The position numbers and the translations under genes are program-made. From Theocolax elegans (taxonomy: Eukaryota > Arthropoda > Insecta > Hymenoptera > Cerocephalidae): DNA of 64,000 nt. The notes beneath the pieces are model-generated. The model was given only the letters and a program-made list of their open reading frames with translations, was not told where the DNA came from and did no database searches. How positions within the stretch are numbered: the stretch's first letter is position 1; the number at the start of each line of letters is the position of its first letter. Positions 12,901-25,199 of this stretch are shown here, piece after piece. Where the stretch lies: the NCBI GenBank assembly GCA_026168455.1, contig CM047428.1, positions 85,392,594 to 85,456,593 of the forward strand, in the 5' to 3' direction.

Positions 12901-12911
12901 AAAAACCTGAA
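9902..12911. other. Upstream flank of the lipase gene, no coding gene seen
   Basis: Presumed 5' UTR and promoter side of the minus-strand lipase, followed by A+T-rich intergenic DNA. A (TTC)n tract at 10536-10564 produces lysine-rich spurious reading frames. On the minus strand TATATAA occurs at 10753-10747. At 11617-11633 CCCTCCCTACCTTACCG repeats a sequence next to the MITE at 40.9 kb. Confidence 0.5.
10536..10564. repeat. (TTC)n microsatellite
   Basis: About ten TTC units, continued by imperfect CTT/CGT triplets to about 10608. Confidence 0.9.
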
Positions 12912-12982
12912 GGTATGTTTTGTAGAGAAAATCTAACCTGGCAGTTGTACCGCGGTATCAATTTTTCTCTACAAAATACGCC
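12912..12982. repeat. Short hairpin, 71 nt
   Basis: Arms GGTATGTTTTGTAGAGAAAA and its near-exact complement ending TACGCC share a perfect 14-bp core (TTTTGTAGAGAAAA) around a loop of about 28 nt. The size fits a small-RNA precursor or a tiny foldback element. No transcription evidence can be read from sequence. Confidence 0.6.
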
Positions 12983-15897
12983 TCTAATTTACCATAATAA
13001 CAATGAAAGTAATTGTAAGATAAATCTTTATACTATTTTATACGTGGAAAAACTTAATTTCCTTTAACCCGACTGTTTTAAATAATCAAAAAATTACAAC
13101 GAAAATTTTTCGCAGACTAGATAACGTTAACGGGGTATATAGCACTCTTAAGGTATATTTAAGAATAACCCCATATATAGAACGAAAATCCATTTTATTT
13201 TCAGTGCACGCTCACTACTTTTAATTAACGTCAAAAATATTATTATATTCATCAAAATAATTTTAATATATTTGAATAATATCAATAATTACAAGTTCGC
13301 ATTAATTCTCATTTATTTCCAATGATACACATGTACATCGGTCCTACACATCTATATGTAGATTTAAAAAATTAATTTAATAAATGTACGAATTCTTGAC
13401 TTGATCTATGATTTTATAAGGTGATCCAAATGCTTTTCATATGTAGTAACTATTACCAAGTAGGTATATTATTAATTGTATCAACAAAATTATCGAGTAA
13501 TTATGTTGATCTTATAGTTGTAACTCTCACATAAAAAAATGTCGTTCTTAAACGCGCGTATATCACCGATGGATACTATATGTTAATAATACCGTTTGCA
13601 GAAAAACGAAAGTAGCTATACGCTTATATACTTAGAGTGCATCACGAATAATCACGAGGAATCACACGCGCCGATCAGCAATAATTTAAACTAACATTCA
13701 AATATTTTTGTTCCACGACCGCGCGAAAATATATAAATATATATATAAATTCCCAATCGCGTATATAGAGATCGTTTGTTAATTAAAGTTGAAGTTTAAT
13801 TACGTAAACAACAACGGCTCGTAGATATATAGACGGCAATACATAAGATATAGGTATATATACGAAATCGAACGAATCGCAAAGTGGCGCGCAAATATAA
13901 GTGAGTACTTATAACGTTCGCGCGTATATAAACGATGAAGTTGCAAGAAAGCGAACCGCGTCACATCGTATCCAAGAATAAACTCTCGAGGGGGGAATAA
14001 AAATAAGGAGAAATAAATAAATGACGATGCGATATTACACTTGAAAGTAAATAAAAAAATCCGGGAGTATATAACATAATAGCAGAGGAGAATCTAGAAA
14101 ACTTGTGATGCGGATGTAAGCATGTTATACACATGTATATATATATATATAGTAAGAATGAGAGAGAGAGAGAGGGGAGGGAGAAAGAGAGAAGGAGGGA
14201 GAGAGGGAGGTAAGAAAATTTACGAACATGTAAATGAATGGGGATTTGATAGGGCGAGGTAATAGGGTAACACGTGCACGTAAGAGGACTCCGAGGGTCT
14301 CCTGTCCAACAGGACGCACCGTCGTATACGTATATAGGTATACATACACATGTATATATATGTGCAGGCAAGCCCCATCGCCGACAGACGCATGCACACG
14401 CACACGCACACACGCATACACACACATATGTATACAGAGGCGTTCCTCGCTTTCACCAAATTTCTTCGAACGCATATATATGTCGAGCATAATTATAGTA
14501 CCCTCTCTCTCTTCTCTCTCGCTCTCTCGCGCGCGCGGTTGTTTCTTACGGCTTGACGGTGGGGCAGGAGTCAGGGGGCGGAGACCGACGTATATATACG
14601 ACCTTGGCAGTAACCACGAAAACAACACACGTAACGAGGTAGCTACCCAGAACGCAGGAGGGCACAGGAGCACTTGCCACGCGTGATACACGTATACGGT
14701 ATGCACGCACTCGAGGGCTCTGCCGCACGAAGGGTGTTTCGCGCGCGCTCGCGACGCTCGCGTTCTCTAGACCCCCCCGTCGGCCCCGTCTCGTCTCGTC
14801 GACTAGCTCGCGCACGCCGCACACACGCTTCTCTTTGAGGGTGCGACCACCGAGTCCCGGGGGTGCGGTGTATTAGGCTCGTATGGATCTCTGGGGGTTA
14901 CGTCCCGAGTCGCCTGGAAACTCGAGGGGGGTGGACTCTATCCTTAAACCCTCCCTTCACCCCTCTCCCCTCGTAACATCTGTCTCCGTTTTCACGGGCG
15001 CGTGCACACCTGGACGAGACCATAGCTGATCGATATGTATAGGTGCAGTCTATTGTCGCTCGCGATCGGATCTGGGAAATTCGAGTTCGGTCTCGAAGCT
15101 CGGGCAAAGAGAGACCACCTGCCCTCTTTGTGAACTAGACTCTTTTTCTCGGTATATACCTCGGATACCTATATAATCTATAGCATATCCTCGCTTTGTT
15201 TTTGGGTGGCGTTGCGGGTATACAACTTGTTGCTCTTCGTATTTCTAAACCTTTTACTTACGAATCACCGTTACATGCCGTGTATACGTGGGTTTCGGTA
15301 CATCTTACAACCGTACCTAGTGGAACGCTCGTGTACGGACCATCGAATTTTTGTAACGCGCAATATAAAGATCGTTGCACGCGTCCTTTTAAAACATTGT
15401 CTTTCAAACGTTTGCGTCCTCACTCCTACTGCAACCAAGGCGAACAAGAACAAACCTTCTCCTTTTAATATATCGGAAAGGGTAAAATTTTAAAATGCAT
15501 CAAATTTTAAGTACGGACTGGAAATCTTTTTCAGAAAACAGAATACAATTTTTAGTTGCTACAATCTAATCTCAAGATCAGTGTCTCATACACTATATGT
15601 CAATATTCAACTTGAAAAAATTCTAATATCGCCACAATTGATTTTTTTTAACCAAAACCCTGAAAGAACGCTTAAAGCAATACCTATTAAATGGTCTGTA
15701 GTTCATTAGTGGCATTCAATTCTGTCAGAAGTTATGGTAATTTAAAGAAACACAAAAAATTTTTTAGAAAATCAAATGGGAATCACCGTGTTAATTTGTG
15801 ATTTTTTTTATTAAATTAAAAATATCTAAACAATATTATCCACAATTATTTTCCTTATTACATAATTGAACTAATAAAACGTAGTATAGGGATAAAA
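12983..15897. other. Intergenic DNA with GC-rich island at 14250-15120
   Basis: A+T-rich up to about 14150, then (GA)n at 14160-14212, CA/CG-rich sequence and a CpG-bearing island to about 15120, rich in TCGC and CGCGCG. Several open frames of 60-190 codons run through this island, but they are low complexity (Ser/Leu, Cys/Val or Arg rich) and overlap on both strands, so I call none of them a gene. Confidence 0.5.
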
Positions 15898-16098
15898 GCA
15901 CCGGTTTTGAACACTTTTGGACTGTTTGTGGAGAGTTGCCTTAACATTAGTTTATGTTTATAGTAATAATTATTTCGTCTTCGAATTAATTTTATTCAAT
16001 TTTATTAATTAAGTTCTATATTTGGTTTATGTATTATAATACATACAAATTAACACCTATAAAATGTTATTTCAAACATATGCCTAAAAACGGTGCAC
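15898..16098. mobile_element. Possible MITE bounded by CACCG/CGGTG ends
   Basis: GCACCGGTTTT near 15900 and AAAAACGGTGC near 16095 are inverted copies with an A+T-rich interior. Only the outer 11-12 bp are clear. Confidence 0.35.
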
Positions 16099-16233
16099 TG
16101 GCCAAAAATGGTACATCTACTCTCAGTCTTTATGGATTAAAAACTTTACTTTAAAATAAAGAAGGCTCATGTAATTCTTTGTCCACTATAATTATTAGCG
16201 TGATTTCTGAGAGTATGGCCAATTTAAAATCAG

Positions 16234-16301
16234 AGGCGTTTCGTCCTCGATCTTCAGGTTGGACTCCTCAGTGTGGAACTGAAGATTTTACCTAGACGCC
16301 T
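16234..16301. repeat. GC-rich 68-nt hairpin
   Basis: AGGCGT (16234) pairs with ACGCCT (16296) and ATCTTCAG (16250) with CTGAAGAT (16279), with an internal bulge. It is much more GC-rich than its surroundings. Confidence 0.5.
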
Positions 16302-16774
16302 GTCGCAAAATGAACCACGACGCCAGCAAGATGTTATGCGGCTATACATAGAAAATAAAACGACGATCTCTCTACGTACGATCTTGCCGTCCGATATTAT
16401 AAAAAACCGTTGCCAATTAATATATTACTCAAACATATAGTATTATTTAATTATTTAAAACAAAATGTTATAACATGCAGATAGATTTATTTTATTCTCT
16501 ATAAAGCACATTTAATCCAATTAATAAAAAATAATAATTTTATCTAAATTTTAAAAAATAATTTTCCAATAATCGAAAATTGTCTTTAAAACAAAAACTA
16601 TTTGGAATATAAATAACCAAAGTCTTTTCTGAAATTCAAAAAATAAAAAGCAAACTATCAAGCTGAGCGATAATGATTGAATAGTTTCGAAAATACGGCG
16701 GTATACGTATATTTATAACATGTTTTTAGCGGGTCGAAAAATTTTACTAATACAAAGGTTCCTCTATGAGGAAG

Positions 16775-16912
16775 TAAAAATACCCGGTTGTAAAAGTCTT
16801 ATTGAATCATATAGAATCATATAGGTCGGAATATACCCTATAGAAATGTGGATTTTTTTCACCCGTTTTATAATAGATTCCTATAAAATTTTTACAGCAG
16901 GGTATTTTTTTA
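16775..16912. mobile_element. Short foldback element
   Basis: TAAAAATACCCGGTTGTAAAAG at the left pairs imperfectly with the complement of the right end (TTTTTACAGCAGGGTATTTTT). The interior is A+T-rich with repeated AATCATATAG. Non-coding. Confidence 0.45.
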
Positions 16913-17295
16913 TTACAATAATTTAATTATAGATTCATTTTAAATAGATTGATTTTATAATTCGAAATAAATCAATTTCAGTGCCTCATCCAAACAGGAA
17001 CCAATGAGAGCAATCTTCAAAAGCTTAAACATGGCCGCTCATCAATTTTTTAAGAAGAGATATTGCGATAATCAGATTTCAATGTTTGACATGGCATTGC
17101 GGATAAAATCATTGTTTCAAACGAGGGCACTTTGAGCATATATTTTGTTCTTTTGCATTTTGATTATACTTTCACTACAATATTCATGCAAACATTTACA
17201 GATTTTTTAGAATAAAATTTTTTTTAACGTGAATTGACAATTAAGATACCTATATATGAATTCTTGTCCATAGTGTGTATACTTTAAAATATTAA

Positions 17296-17307
17296 ATTAC
17301 TACATAC
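17296..17307. repeat. Target-site duplication of SINE copy, left
   Basis: ATTACTACATAC, identical to 17401-17412, flanks the SINE fragment. Confidence 0.75.
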
Positions 17308-17400
17308 TTTCTTCACCAAGACATCGTATGACCTCCGTCGCTGATTAGCACTGGTTTGGGAGCATAAAAAGAGCAACGTTAAAATAATAATAAAAAAAAA
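17308..17400 (+). mobile_element. 5'-truncated SINE copy
   Basis: The last 29 bases (AGAGCAACGTTAAAATAATA and an A-rich tail) match the 3' end of the tRNA-headed element at 42267-42442 with one mismatch, and the start (TTTCTTCACCAAGACATC) aligns to its TTTCTTAACAAAGAGATC. A perfect 12-bp duplication flanks it, as expected of a LINE-mobilised insertion with 5' truncation. Confidence 0.7.
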
Positions 17401-17412
17401 ATTACTACATAC
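17401..17412. repeat. Target-site duplication of SINE copy, right
   Basis: ATTACTACATAC directly after the A-rich tail; partner of 17296-17307. Confidence 0.75.
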
Positions 17413-19407
17413 AAAGTAAACATTAATTGAAAATTAAATATTTAAAAAAGATTTTCTTTTATCGCTCATGCAAGTGCATATATTATTAAGTGACATTAAT
17501 GTTAATCCAGTACCCTTTCATAAAAATTGTATTTATAAAAAATATATTAAAATTTGTTTATAAAACGGTTTTTTAAAATGTACGGACTTTTCGCGCATTT
17601 ACTCATCGTCAAAGTCCATAAAACAACAAAGAAGTACCTACAGTAGAAAAAATCTCGCAAAATAGAGTCGGTCTTTTATATATACTGTAGTTTTCAAATA
17701 AAATAACAGGAATCGCGCAATTATCAATCTAGTAATAAATAAAAATTAAAAAAAAAGTTTAAATACTGCAATAGAATTCCTGTAGTTTTTGTAAACATAA
17801 TTGCATATCGTAACAAAGTGGCACGGATCAGTTGAATTATATGTTTTTTTTTAAAAAACAACACAAAAAACATCATATTTTTTCGAAAGATATAACAAAC
17901 TTCCATAACTAAATATACTAATTGTGTTGTAATATGCAACGAAACGTGTATAAAGTTATCGATATATGTGCGAACATCTGGGTGCCATTGTTCGTCGCAA
18001 AGTGATATGAAATATCTACGGAAAATAAAAATCTATAACATCCCAAATTCTAGCAACGTAAACGTGTTCGTTGAAATCTACGACGCACCCGCAATCAGTC
18101 GCGAGTGCGTAGAATTATATATATGTATAACGTATATACATCTCCTCTATATACCTATATATATATGGACACACGCAGAAGCGACGCAAAGTCGGCTCCA
18201 TTATCCGACTGTTCTCCTAGTAAAAAAATCAAGTTTGTTTTGTTCTTTTTTTTTCTTCTTTTTCTTCTTCTTTCGAATTTTTCAGGATGGATTTCGCGAA
18301 AAATCAATATTTCGAATTGCAACGCGTATATATGTCACGCGCATAGGATATAGGACGCACAACTTGTGTGCACATATACGAAGGAAAGATGAAAGAGAAA
18401 GAGCGAAAGGGTTGAGAGTCGCAGACGAACACGTGTCGGTCTAACGATCAGGGATGCATAAGGAAGACCAAAGTTGAGTTATTCCTCCTCTCTTGCTCGG
18501 TTTCAAGGTGTTGTTTTACGGTGTTTCCCCTCCTCTTATATTTTTCGAATGTTTGTCATCTCCGGCGCGTTTCGCGTTATATAATCTTACAGAAATTTCG
18601 AACGATCGTCCTAGATGTTTAACGCGTATTGTCAACTTTTGCATCGTTCGAACGATCCAATGTAGACAATTTTGCATAATTACAACGTTACATAATTATA
18701 GTAAACCAACGCGTTGAATGCGATTTAAACAAATATACGTTACGCAATGTATATCAGACGCGTTGATATATCGGTGAAATTTGTAAATACCCGATGTTGA
18801 TGCGATAAATCGCTAGGGAACAACAACGATATATGCAAATAAACAAAAGTAAACATTTTTTAATTCAATTGAAGCGATTATTTATAATAAGATATATTTC
18901 GAGACGCGTATATAAGCGAATTATCTGTCAGTATTACGTGTCTATCGAATCGACTTATACACATATATATACTTATTCGTTTCACGATCGAATAGTTATT
19001 AAAATTTGAAGAAAAAATAGATCGAACTGAGAAACGACACGAATCGTCTAATTTGTAAAAAAAAAGAAGATTAATAACCAAAACAGCATATTGATAAGTG
19101 CATACACTCTAATGACAATATGTTTTCCTAATCGCTGTCACAACCTGGTATTCTCTATCTTATCAAATTCACGTTCGAGTATACTTAGAAAAAAAGGTCG
19201 AAGGTGATTATACGCCCTTCGCAAGCTCAAAGATAAGGGCAAACGTCACAGGGCGCTATATACGCACAGAAAGTTTTTCTAAGGGTATATAAGGTTCGCC
19301 CAAACAAATTCATTGAGGGGAGAGAAAAAGTGCGTGCCAAGGGTCGAGGGATACGACTTAATCGATTCCCCGTGTTATAAGAATTTCTTCTTTTTTTTCT
19401 CTTTGCT

Positions 19408-19458
19408 TTACGTCGAGACCTCTTCTTCCGCCGAGTATAGGGTTTGGTAGCCGTGATT
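19408..19458 (-). CDS. Possible short terminal coding exon, gene unknown
   Basis: On the minus strand an acceptor ATGATTTTTCAG at 19470-19459 is followed in phase 0 by 16 codons and TAA. The peptide NHGYQTLYSAEEEVST has mixed composition unlike the surrounding low-complexity frames. A second frame stays open to 19227 but is Arg/Lys-rich. I do not recognise the protein and found no matching upstream exon, so this may be chance. Confidence 0.18.
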   Translation of the reverse strand, partial: NHGYQTLYSAEEEVST

Positions 19459-19863
19459 CTGAAAAATCATATTATTATAAATTTAAAGTTATCTTTATTG
19501 CTAACGGTAACAAGTACATTTTTTGGGAGTTTATATACAGAGAATTAACTATTAGGTATTGCATTTATAATAATTATATAGAATGTATTCGAAAACCGTT
19601 TGCTTTTATTTGCTCGTACGTAGAATGGCAAGGTTTTAAGGGTTTCTTGTAAATTTATGTGTGAGAGAAGAAAAAACAATGTCAAACGCAGAAGTATTGG
19701 AGCATATATAAATTAGAATTTTCATGTATATTCAAAGAGTATTGACAGTATTATTTTGAAACAGTGAATACAAAAATAAACTTTCCCTCGTTCTATTTAT
19801 ATATTTTATTATTCGTTTATTTGAACAGTAATATCTTATAAATTTCTTAAAAAACTTCACAAG

Positions 19864-19864
<1 letters not shown>

Positions 19865-19894
<30 letters not shown>
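19865..19894. repeat. (AC)n microsatellite
   Basis: About 15 AC units followed by CTACACACAC and (TA)n. Confidence 0.95.
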
Positions 19895-19897
<3 letters not shown>

Positions 19898-20090
19898 CAC
19901 ACACATATATATATATATACATAAAATCTTTAAATAATTAACTTTCAGCTAAATTTCATCGAATACTTGACTAAAAATTATCTAATCTGAATGACAAACG
20001 CTTAGAATACATTTTATCTAATGTTTATGTAAAATCTCGAGCTATATAGTCGTCAATGTGAAATAATAAATACAAACGTAAAATATTAAC

Positions 20091-20470
20091 GGGATGTCAA
20101 ACCCAAATTACAGGAATCTGCACCTTTCAATCTAAAAATTATATCGAAAATATTGCATTAAAAATCTGAACAAAATTCATACGGATATCTGAAAACATAA
20201 GGAACGGCTTGACGTTTTGATTTTTTAATGAAAAAACATTTCTTAAATAATAATTGAGTAAACAATGTTTGGTTGGTAATTATTAGACATAAAAAGCATA
20301 ATCTTTCAACCCAAACATGGTGATCAAATTATAGATTTAAAAATCTGGAAAAATTTGAGTATATGGTTTAAAACATGACTAAGGGCTTGACGTTCGGGGT
20401 TTTCTAAAAACTTTATTCATTTGTTTATAAAAGAAAGTACAAAATGACCATTTTCTGGGTCCGACATCCC
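20091..20470. mobile_element. MITE with GGGATGTC terminal repeats
   Basis: The left end GGGATGTCAAACCCA and the reverse-complemented right end GGGATGTCGGACCCA agree at 13 of 15 positions; TTAA lies four bases left of the left end. Inside, a unit of about 175 bp is repeated in direct orientation (AAATCTG...GGCTTGACGTT at about 20163 and again at about 20340). A diverged relative lies at 61151-61770. Non-coding. Confidence 0.6.
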
Positions 20471-20537
20471 CCTGAAACACTTTAATTAAGAGATATTTTT
20501 GCTCACTAATAAAAATGGTGATAATTATTACTATATC

Positions 20538-21225
20538 AACTAACAAGGAGAGGCCACACCATCTGGAAAACGGATCCTTACCAAACTCTAGGATATAAAT
20601 TCTACTATAAAATCATGCAGAAAACCGGAGTTTTAGTATCAAATGCCCTCTCTTACGATAGATATAAGCATAAATAATGAAAAATTTCGGCCAAAAAACT
20701 CTTGAGTTTGATCGCTTATAATTCGAAAACAATTAAAGATGTACAAAAAAACTAAATTTTAAAAGAAAGATAAGATCAAGTTGATACGTTTTGAAAAAGA
20801 AGAAGCTTGAATATCTTAACATGGTCAAAAGTTATGGGACAAAAAAGAATTAGCCAAAATTTTATCGAAAATTTAGGTTACAATTTAATGATTTTTTAGG
20901 CCAAAATTTCGTCTAATTCTTACTTTTTCCATAACTTTTGACCACATTAAAATATTTGAGTCTCCCTTTTTTAAAACGTATGTATTTGACCTCAACTTTC
21001 TTTTAAAATTTAGTTTATATGTACATATTTGATTGCTTCTGAGTTATAAGCGATCAAACTCAAGGGTTTTTTCGCCGAAATTTTTCATCATTTGCTTATA
21101 TCTATCGCAAGAAAGGGCATTGGACACTAAACTCCGGCATTCTTCATATTTTTATAGCAGAAACCATATCCTAGAGTTTGGTCTGGATCCGTTTCCCAGA
21201 GGGTGTGACCTTTCCTTGTAAGTTA
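20538..21225. mobile_element. Long foldback element, family A copy 1
   Basis: The two halves are inverted copies of about 320-340 bp, by eye some 85% identical, meeting near 20880. The ends are AACTAACAAGGAGAGG and, reverse complemented from the right, AACTTACAAGGAAAGG. Both arms share ACGGATCC, CAAACTCTAGGATAT, GATAGATATAAGCA and GAGTTTGATCGCTTATAA. Non-coding; a transcript would form a long double-stranded stem. Confidence 0.8.
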
Positions 21226-24200
21226 TGCAAATACTTTTCTTCCAATATACATATTTAAAACCAGAAAATGCATCCTAACATTTTTATTCGATGATTTTTT
21301 TCTAAAATGCAACAAGATAAAACTGAAATTATTCATTTTTTAGAATATTCACCGAACTATATGATTTTTAACGAAAAATTAGGTAATTAGTTATAGGTGA
21401 CAACCACGAATTTTTCAGCCGAATGTAAGCCAATTCGTTATTTAAAAATTGGCTGGTATCGTCAAAATTATTTAATAATTATCTAAATACTCATCCCAAT
21501 AATCTAATAAATAAGGTTCTCATCAAATTTACATTAAAATGTATAAGTAACTGTTTTTTACCTATGTTTGAGCATTACAGTTATAATACACTTGTAAGTA
21601 AACGATAGAATGATTCCAGGATATTTCTAACCTCAAAACTAATGACATTCTACCAGGATAACAGAAATTCCATCTAATGAAATTTAATTACATTTTTGTT
21701 ATAATTTAGAAATTATAAATAGATTTGATCGAGGAAAATGTTATTCGTACATCGTTTAGGATAAAATACTTATTCATCGACAAATGTATTATCGTGTTTT
21801 AGTCAAAACACTCAAATATTTATCATAATGTTGTTGGTACGATATAAAATATAAGGAAAATTTAACTTGTTTTAGAAATAAAAATATCCAATTGTAAATA
21901 TTGTAAAAATTATAATATTTATAACGTGTCTATGCTTTAATAAATCATAGTATATTGTCACTTATATAGTGCTGCAAAAGCTATTACAGTAAATAAAGTT
22001 TAACAATAACAAGTACATTATAGGTATTAACTAGAATATTCACATTTATGTAGATTAATCTTAGATCGCGAAAAAAATTACAGATACTGTTTAAAACAAA
22101 CAGAATAGCATGACAGAGAGATTTTTACGAAATAATTAATTATAAATGAATTATACGTAAATAACAATTTTTGGTTGGTAATATATAGCTATGAAACAAT
22201 GATTTATGGCTGCCCAAAAATCTCGCTGATTTATCAATAAAAATATTTGAAAAAATTCACAGGAATATCTTCGAAGGACAACATCGTCGACTTCAAACTC
22301 AGCAACGTTACAAAACGTTTTTCTCGATAAATTAAATTCCTTCTTCAATAAAAAATAAATCATTTTGCTATTTTTGGTGTTTACATCCCGTTATGTAAAA
22401 GGAAACGAAAAACAATGATGTTGTCAGATCGATACGATATCGAAAATATGTTGTGTAAATAAATAATTTAAAGTTAAAAAAATGTATTAATTAATTATCG
22501 ACTCCCTGAAAATATTTCTCATAGTTTAGGAAAATTAGTATTTTTTTTCTCTCGCATTGAGAGATCTATAGACCTTTTCAAAAAGTTAGATCTATATACC
22601 TGTGTTTAGTTACCTGGATTTAGACAGGTGGTGGGTAAAGAACTGTAAGTATGTATATATATATATATATATGTGTGCACATATACACACGCACGCACAG
22701 ATATGTATATATGAAAGGAAGGGAGGATGTAGAGAACTGAGCCTGAGCGATCCCGAATTCTTTGTACTGAAGAGAGAAGAAGAAGAAGAAGGATGAGAAT
22801 GAGGAGGAGGAGGAGGAGAAGAAAAGGGGGACCACATCGAAGGGCTGCTCGAAGTGAGCTATACCAATTCGGGTTTCATGGTACCCTAGTGAAAGTGCGT
22901 AGGCGTACACCCTTTAGGGACTGGACCGAAGTACCTGACCATTTCGACTCCCGCGACCCATCAAAAGATCGTAAACAACCGAGTTTGAGTGCGCGCGAGC
23001 GATTCTACCCAACCCTTGGTTCACCTTTACGACCTCGCCTCCTTCTACCGCTTCTCTTTTACCTTCTCATCCCTTCACATATACATATATATATATACCT
23101 CTCTGCGCACCTGATACAACGGCCAGATTTTTTTTTCTACACTTTCACTGTATCAAAGGCAAGTTGGGGCATTAGGAATCTTGACAAGGGCGCGCTGCGA
23201 AATAATTCACCGGGTAAACTTACAAAAGCTAGCTTTTCTTATATACATATATAGCTTTACTTTTTTATTGTTAATTTTTAAACAATTTTAAGCTTTTCCT
23301 TCTTGAAAGATTTGTACATCTTATAGTTATATTAAAGTCGTACGTTAAAAGGTGGATGTTACACGCAAAAATTAAAAAACATTTAATTTTTAAAAAAATG
23401 TCGGAGATTTCGTATATCTCTCAAACTCTGATTACCCGTAATAATTAATCAATATTGCTCGGTCGATAACAATCATTTTCGCAAGTTCCTTAAACTTAGA
23501 AAATTGTTTTAAATTTTTTTTAAATTGCAAAAGAATTTTTCTGTTTGGACATTTTTTACAGCGTTCCTTATTTTAAAGAAATATACTACGGAAATTTTTA
23601 TTAAATTTTTTTTAATTCGACAAGCAGTAAATAATTGATTTGTATTTGCAGATGCCTTGTTTTTTAAATGAAAAAAATACATACGCAAATTATTATTTAT
23701 TTAAAGAAAACTTGTCGGAATTTGCTTTAAATTTCAAAACATCAGCGTTGGAGTTTTTAAGAAATATGAATATCTGACGGAGGTGGAAGACCTTTAATAT
23801 TAACTGAATTTGTTCTGGTTAGAAATTTTCACATGCACGCAAGTATATATTCATGCTATATATATGTGCTAAACCATGTACCAATATAAATATTTATCTA
23901 TGCATCCTTTTTTTGAGAAACAAAAAAATAACCAGCACATCATTACTGAAATTTTGTTCATCAAATGAAATGTGATATTATCTTTAGAAAATAGTGACTT
24001 TATTATTCTTTTGTATTTCAAAAGTTAAATTTGATGTTACTACATAAATAACTATTTACACCAAGGAGTTTCTGAAAAAATAAAAAATTATATGTGGATC
24101 ATGAAATAACGTCAAAACAAGTTATAAAATTTATATTGGCTCCTACCGATATAATATTGAAATAATGTAATTTAATCACTAAATTTACAAGATACCACCT

Positions 24201-24232
24201 TTAATTTAATTATTTATATTCTTATATATTAT
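21226..24232. other. Intergenic DNA with microsatellite island at 22600-23110
   Basis: A+T-rich. TTTACATCCCGTTAT at 22381-22395 is the complement of an ATAACGGGATGT end and could be the far terminus of a larger element starting at 20086. The island has (TA)n, (GAA)n and (GGA)n tracts that explain the Arg- and Ser-rich frames there. No gene is supported. Confidence 0.5.
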
Positions 24233-25199
24233 AAAGTTTAAAGTTTTGTATCTTTGAAAGAGATCATCGTACAAAAACCAGTCGGAGGACCATTTGAAAG
24301 CTTATTTTAATACCTTTCGATTCGCCTAAGTCACTTATAAAAAATACTATTTGAAACTATTAAATGGCATAAAACTAGTTTAAAAAAAAAAATTTTTGGA
24401 CACCTTTTTGAATTCAATGCAGTTTTCAAAAGATTGACGAAACCAAAAGTTATCCAGATAGATTTTAGATTTTTTCAACAGCTTTCGATTGGTTTTTTTT
24501 CATTTTTGTAACTTTATTTTAAACAAAGTACGGTAGTTTTTGCTCGAAAAATAGCCTTTTTTTAAAATTAAATATATTAAAAACTTTATAGATACAAAAA
24601 AATGCTAAAGAGAAAAAATGTCACTTTTATATCGTAGAATACGAAAATGTTTTAAGTAAGAGCAAACAAAAAAAAGTTTTATTACCTGTATTTTTTTTAA
24701 GTACACTCATCTTTGAAAAAAATCAACCTGCAGAGGTAAATATACAGTTAATAAAAAATTTTTTTGTTTGCTCTTACTTAAAAAATTTTCGTATTTCGAT
24801 ATAAAAGTGACATTTTTTTCTTTATCATTTTTTGTATCATAAAAGTTTTTAATTATTTAGATTTTAAAAAAAAGGCTTTTCGAGCAAAAACGACCGTAAC
24901 TTTGTTTAAAATAAAGTTACAAAAATGAAAAAAAAACCAGTCGAAAGCTGTTGAAAAAAGCTAAAAATCTATTGGATAACTTTTTGGTTTCGTCAATCTT
25001 TTGAAAACTGCATTGAATTCAAAAAGGTGTCCAAAAATTTTTTTTTTTAAACTAGTTTATTGCCATTTATAGTTTCAAAAAATGGTATTTTGTATAAGTG
25101 ACTTAGGCCAATCGAAAGGTATTAAAATAAGCTTTCAAATGTGTCTCCGACTGGTTTTTGTACGATGATCTCTTTCAAAGATACAAAACTTTAAACTTT
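24233..25199. mobile_element. Long near-palindromic hairpin element, family B
   Basis: Arms of about 450 bp meet near 24730. The left start AAAGTTTAAAGTTTTGTATC and the complement of the right end agree for the first 50 or so bases, through TTTGAAAGAGATCATCGTAC and CAAAAACCAGTCGGA. Matching blocks continue inward (GTGTCCAAAAATTTT, AAAGATTGACGAAACCAAAA, AAAAATGTCACTTTTATATCG). Non-coding. A run of G lies at about 25215-25222, just outside the right end. Confidence 0.82.

Larger units (their letters stand above)
17413..20085. other. Intergenic DNA, no secure gene
   Basis: A+T-rich with a moderately GC-rich patch at 18060-18720. It contains a possible terminal exon on the minus strand at 19408-19458 (listed separately) and an (AC)n tract at 19865-19894. 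Other open frames are low complexity. Confidence 0.5.

Noticed and set aside
14125..14706. 193-codon minus-strand frame
   Set aside because: Overlapped by other long frames on both strands; the sequence is Cys/Val/Tyr repeats from CA, TA and GA tracts.
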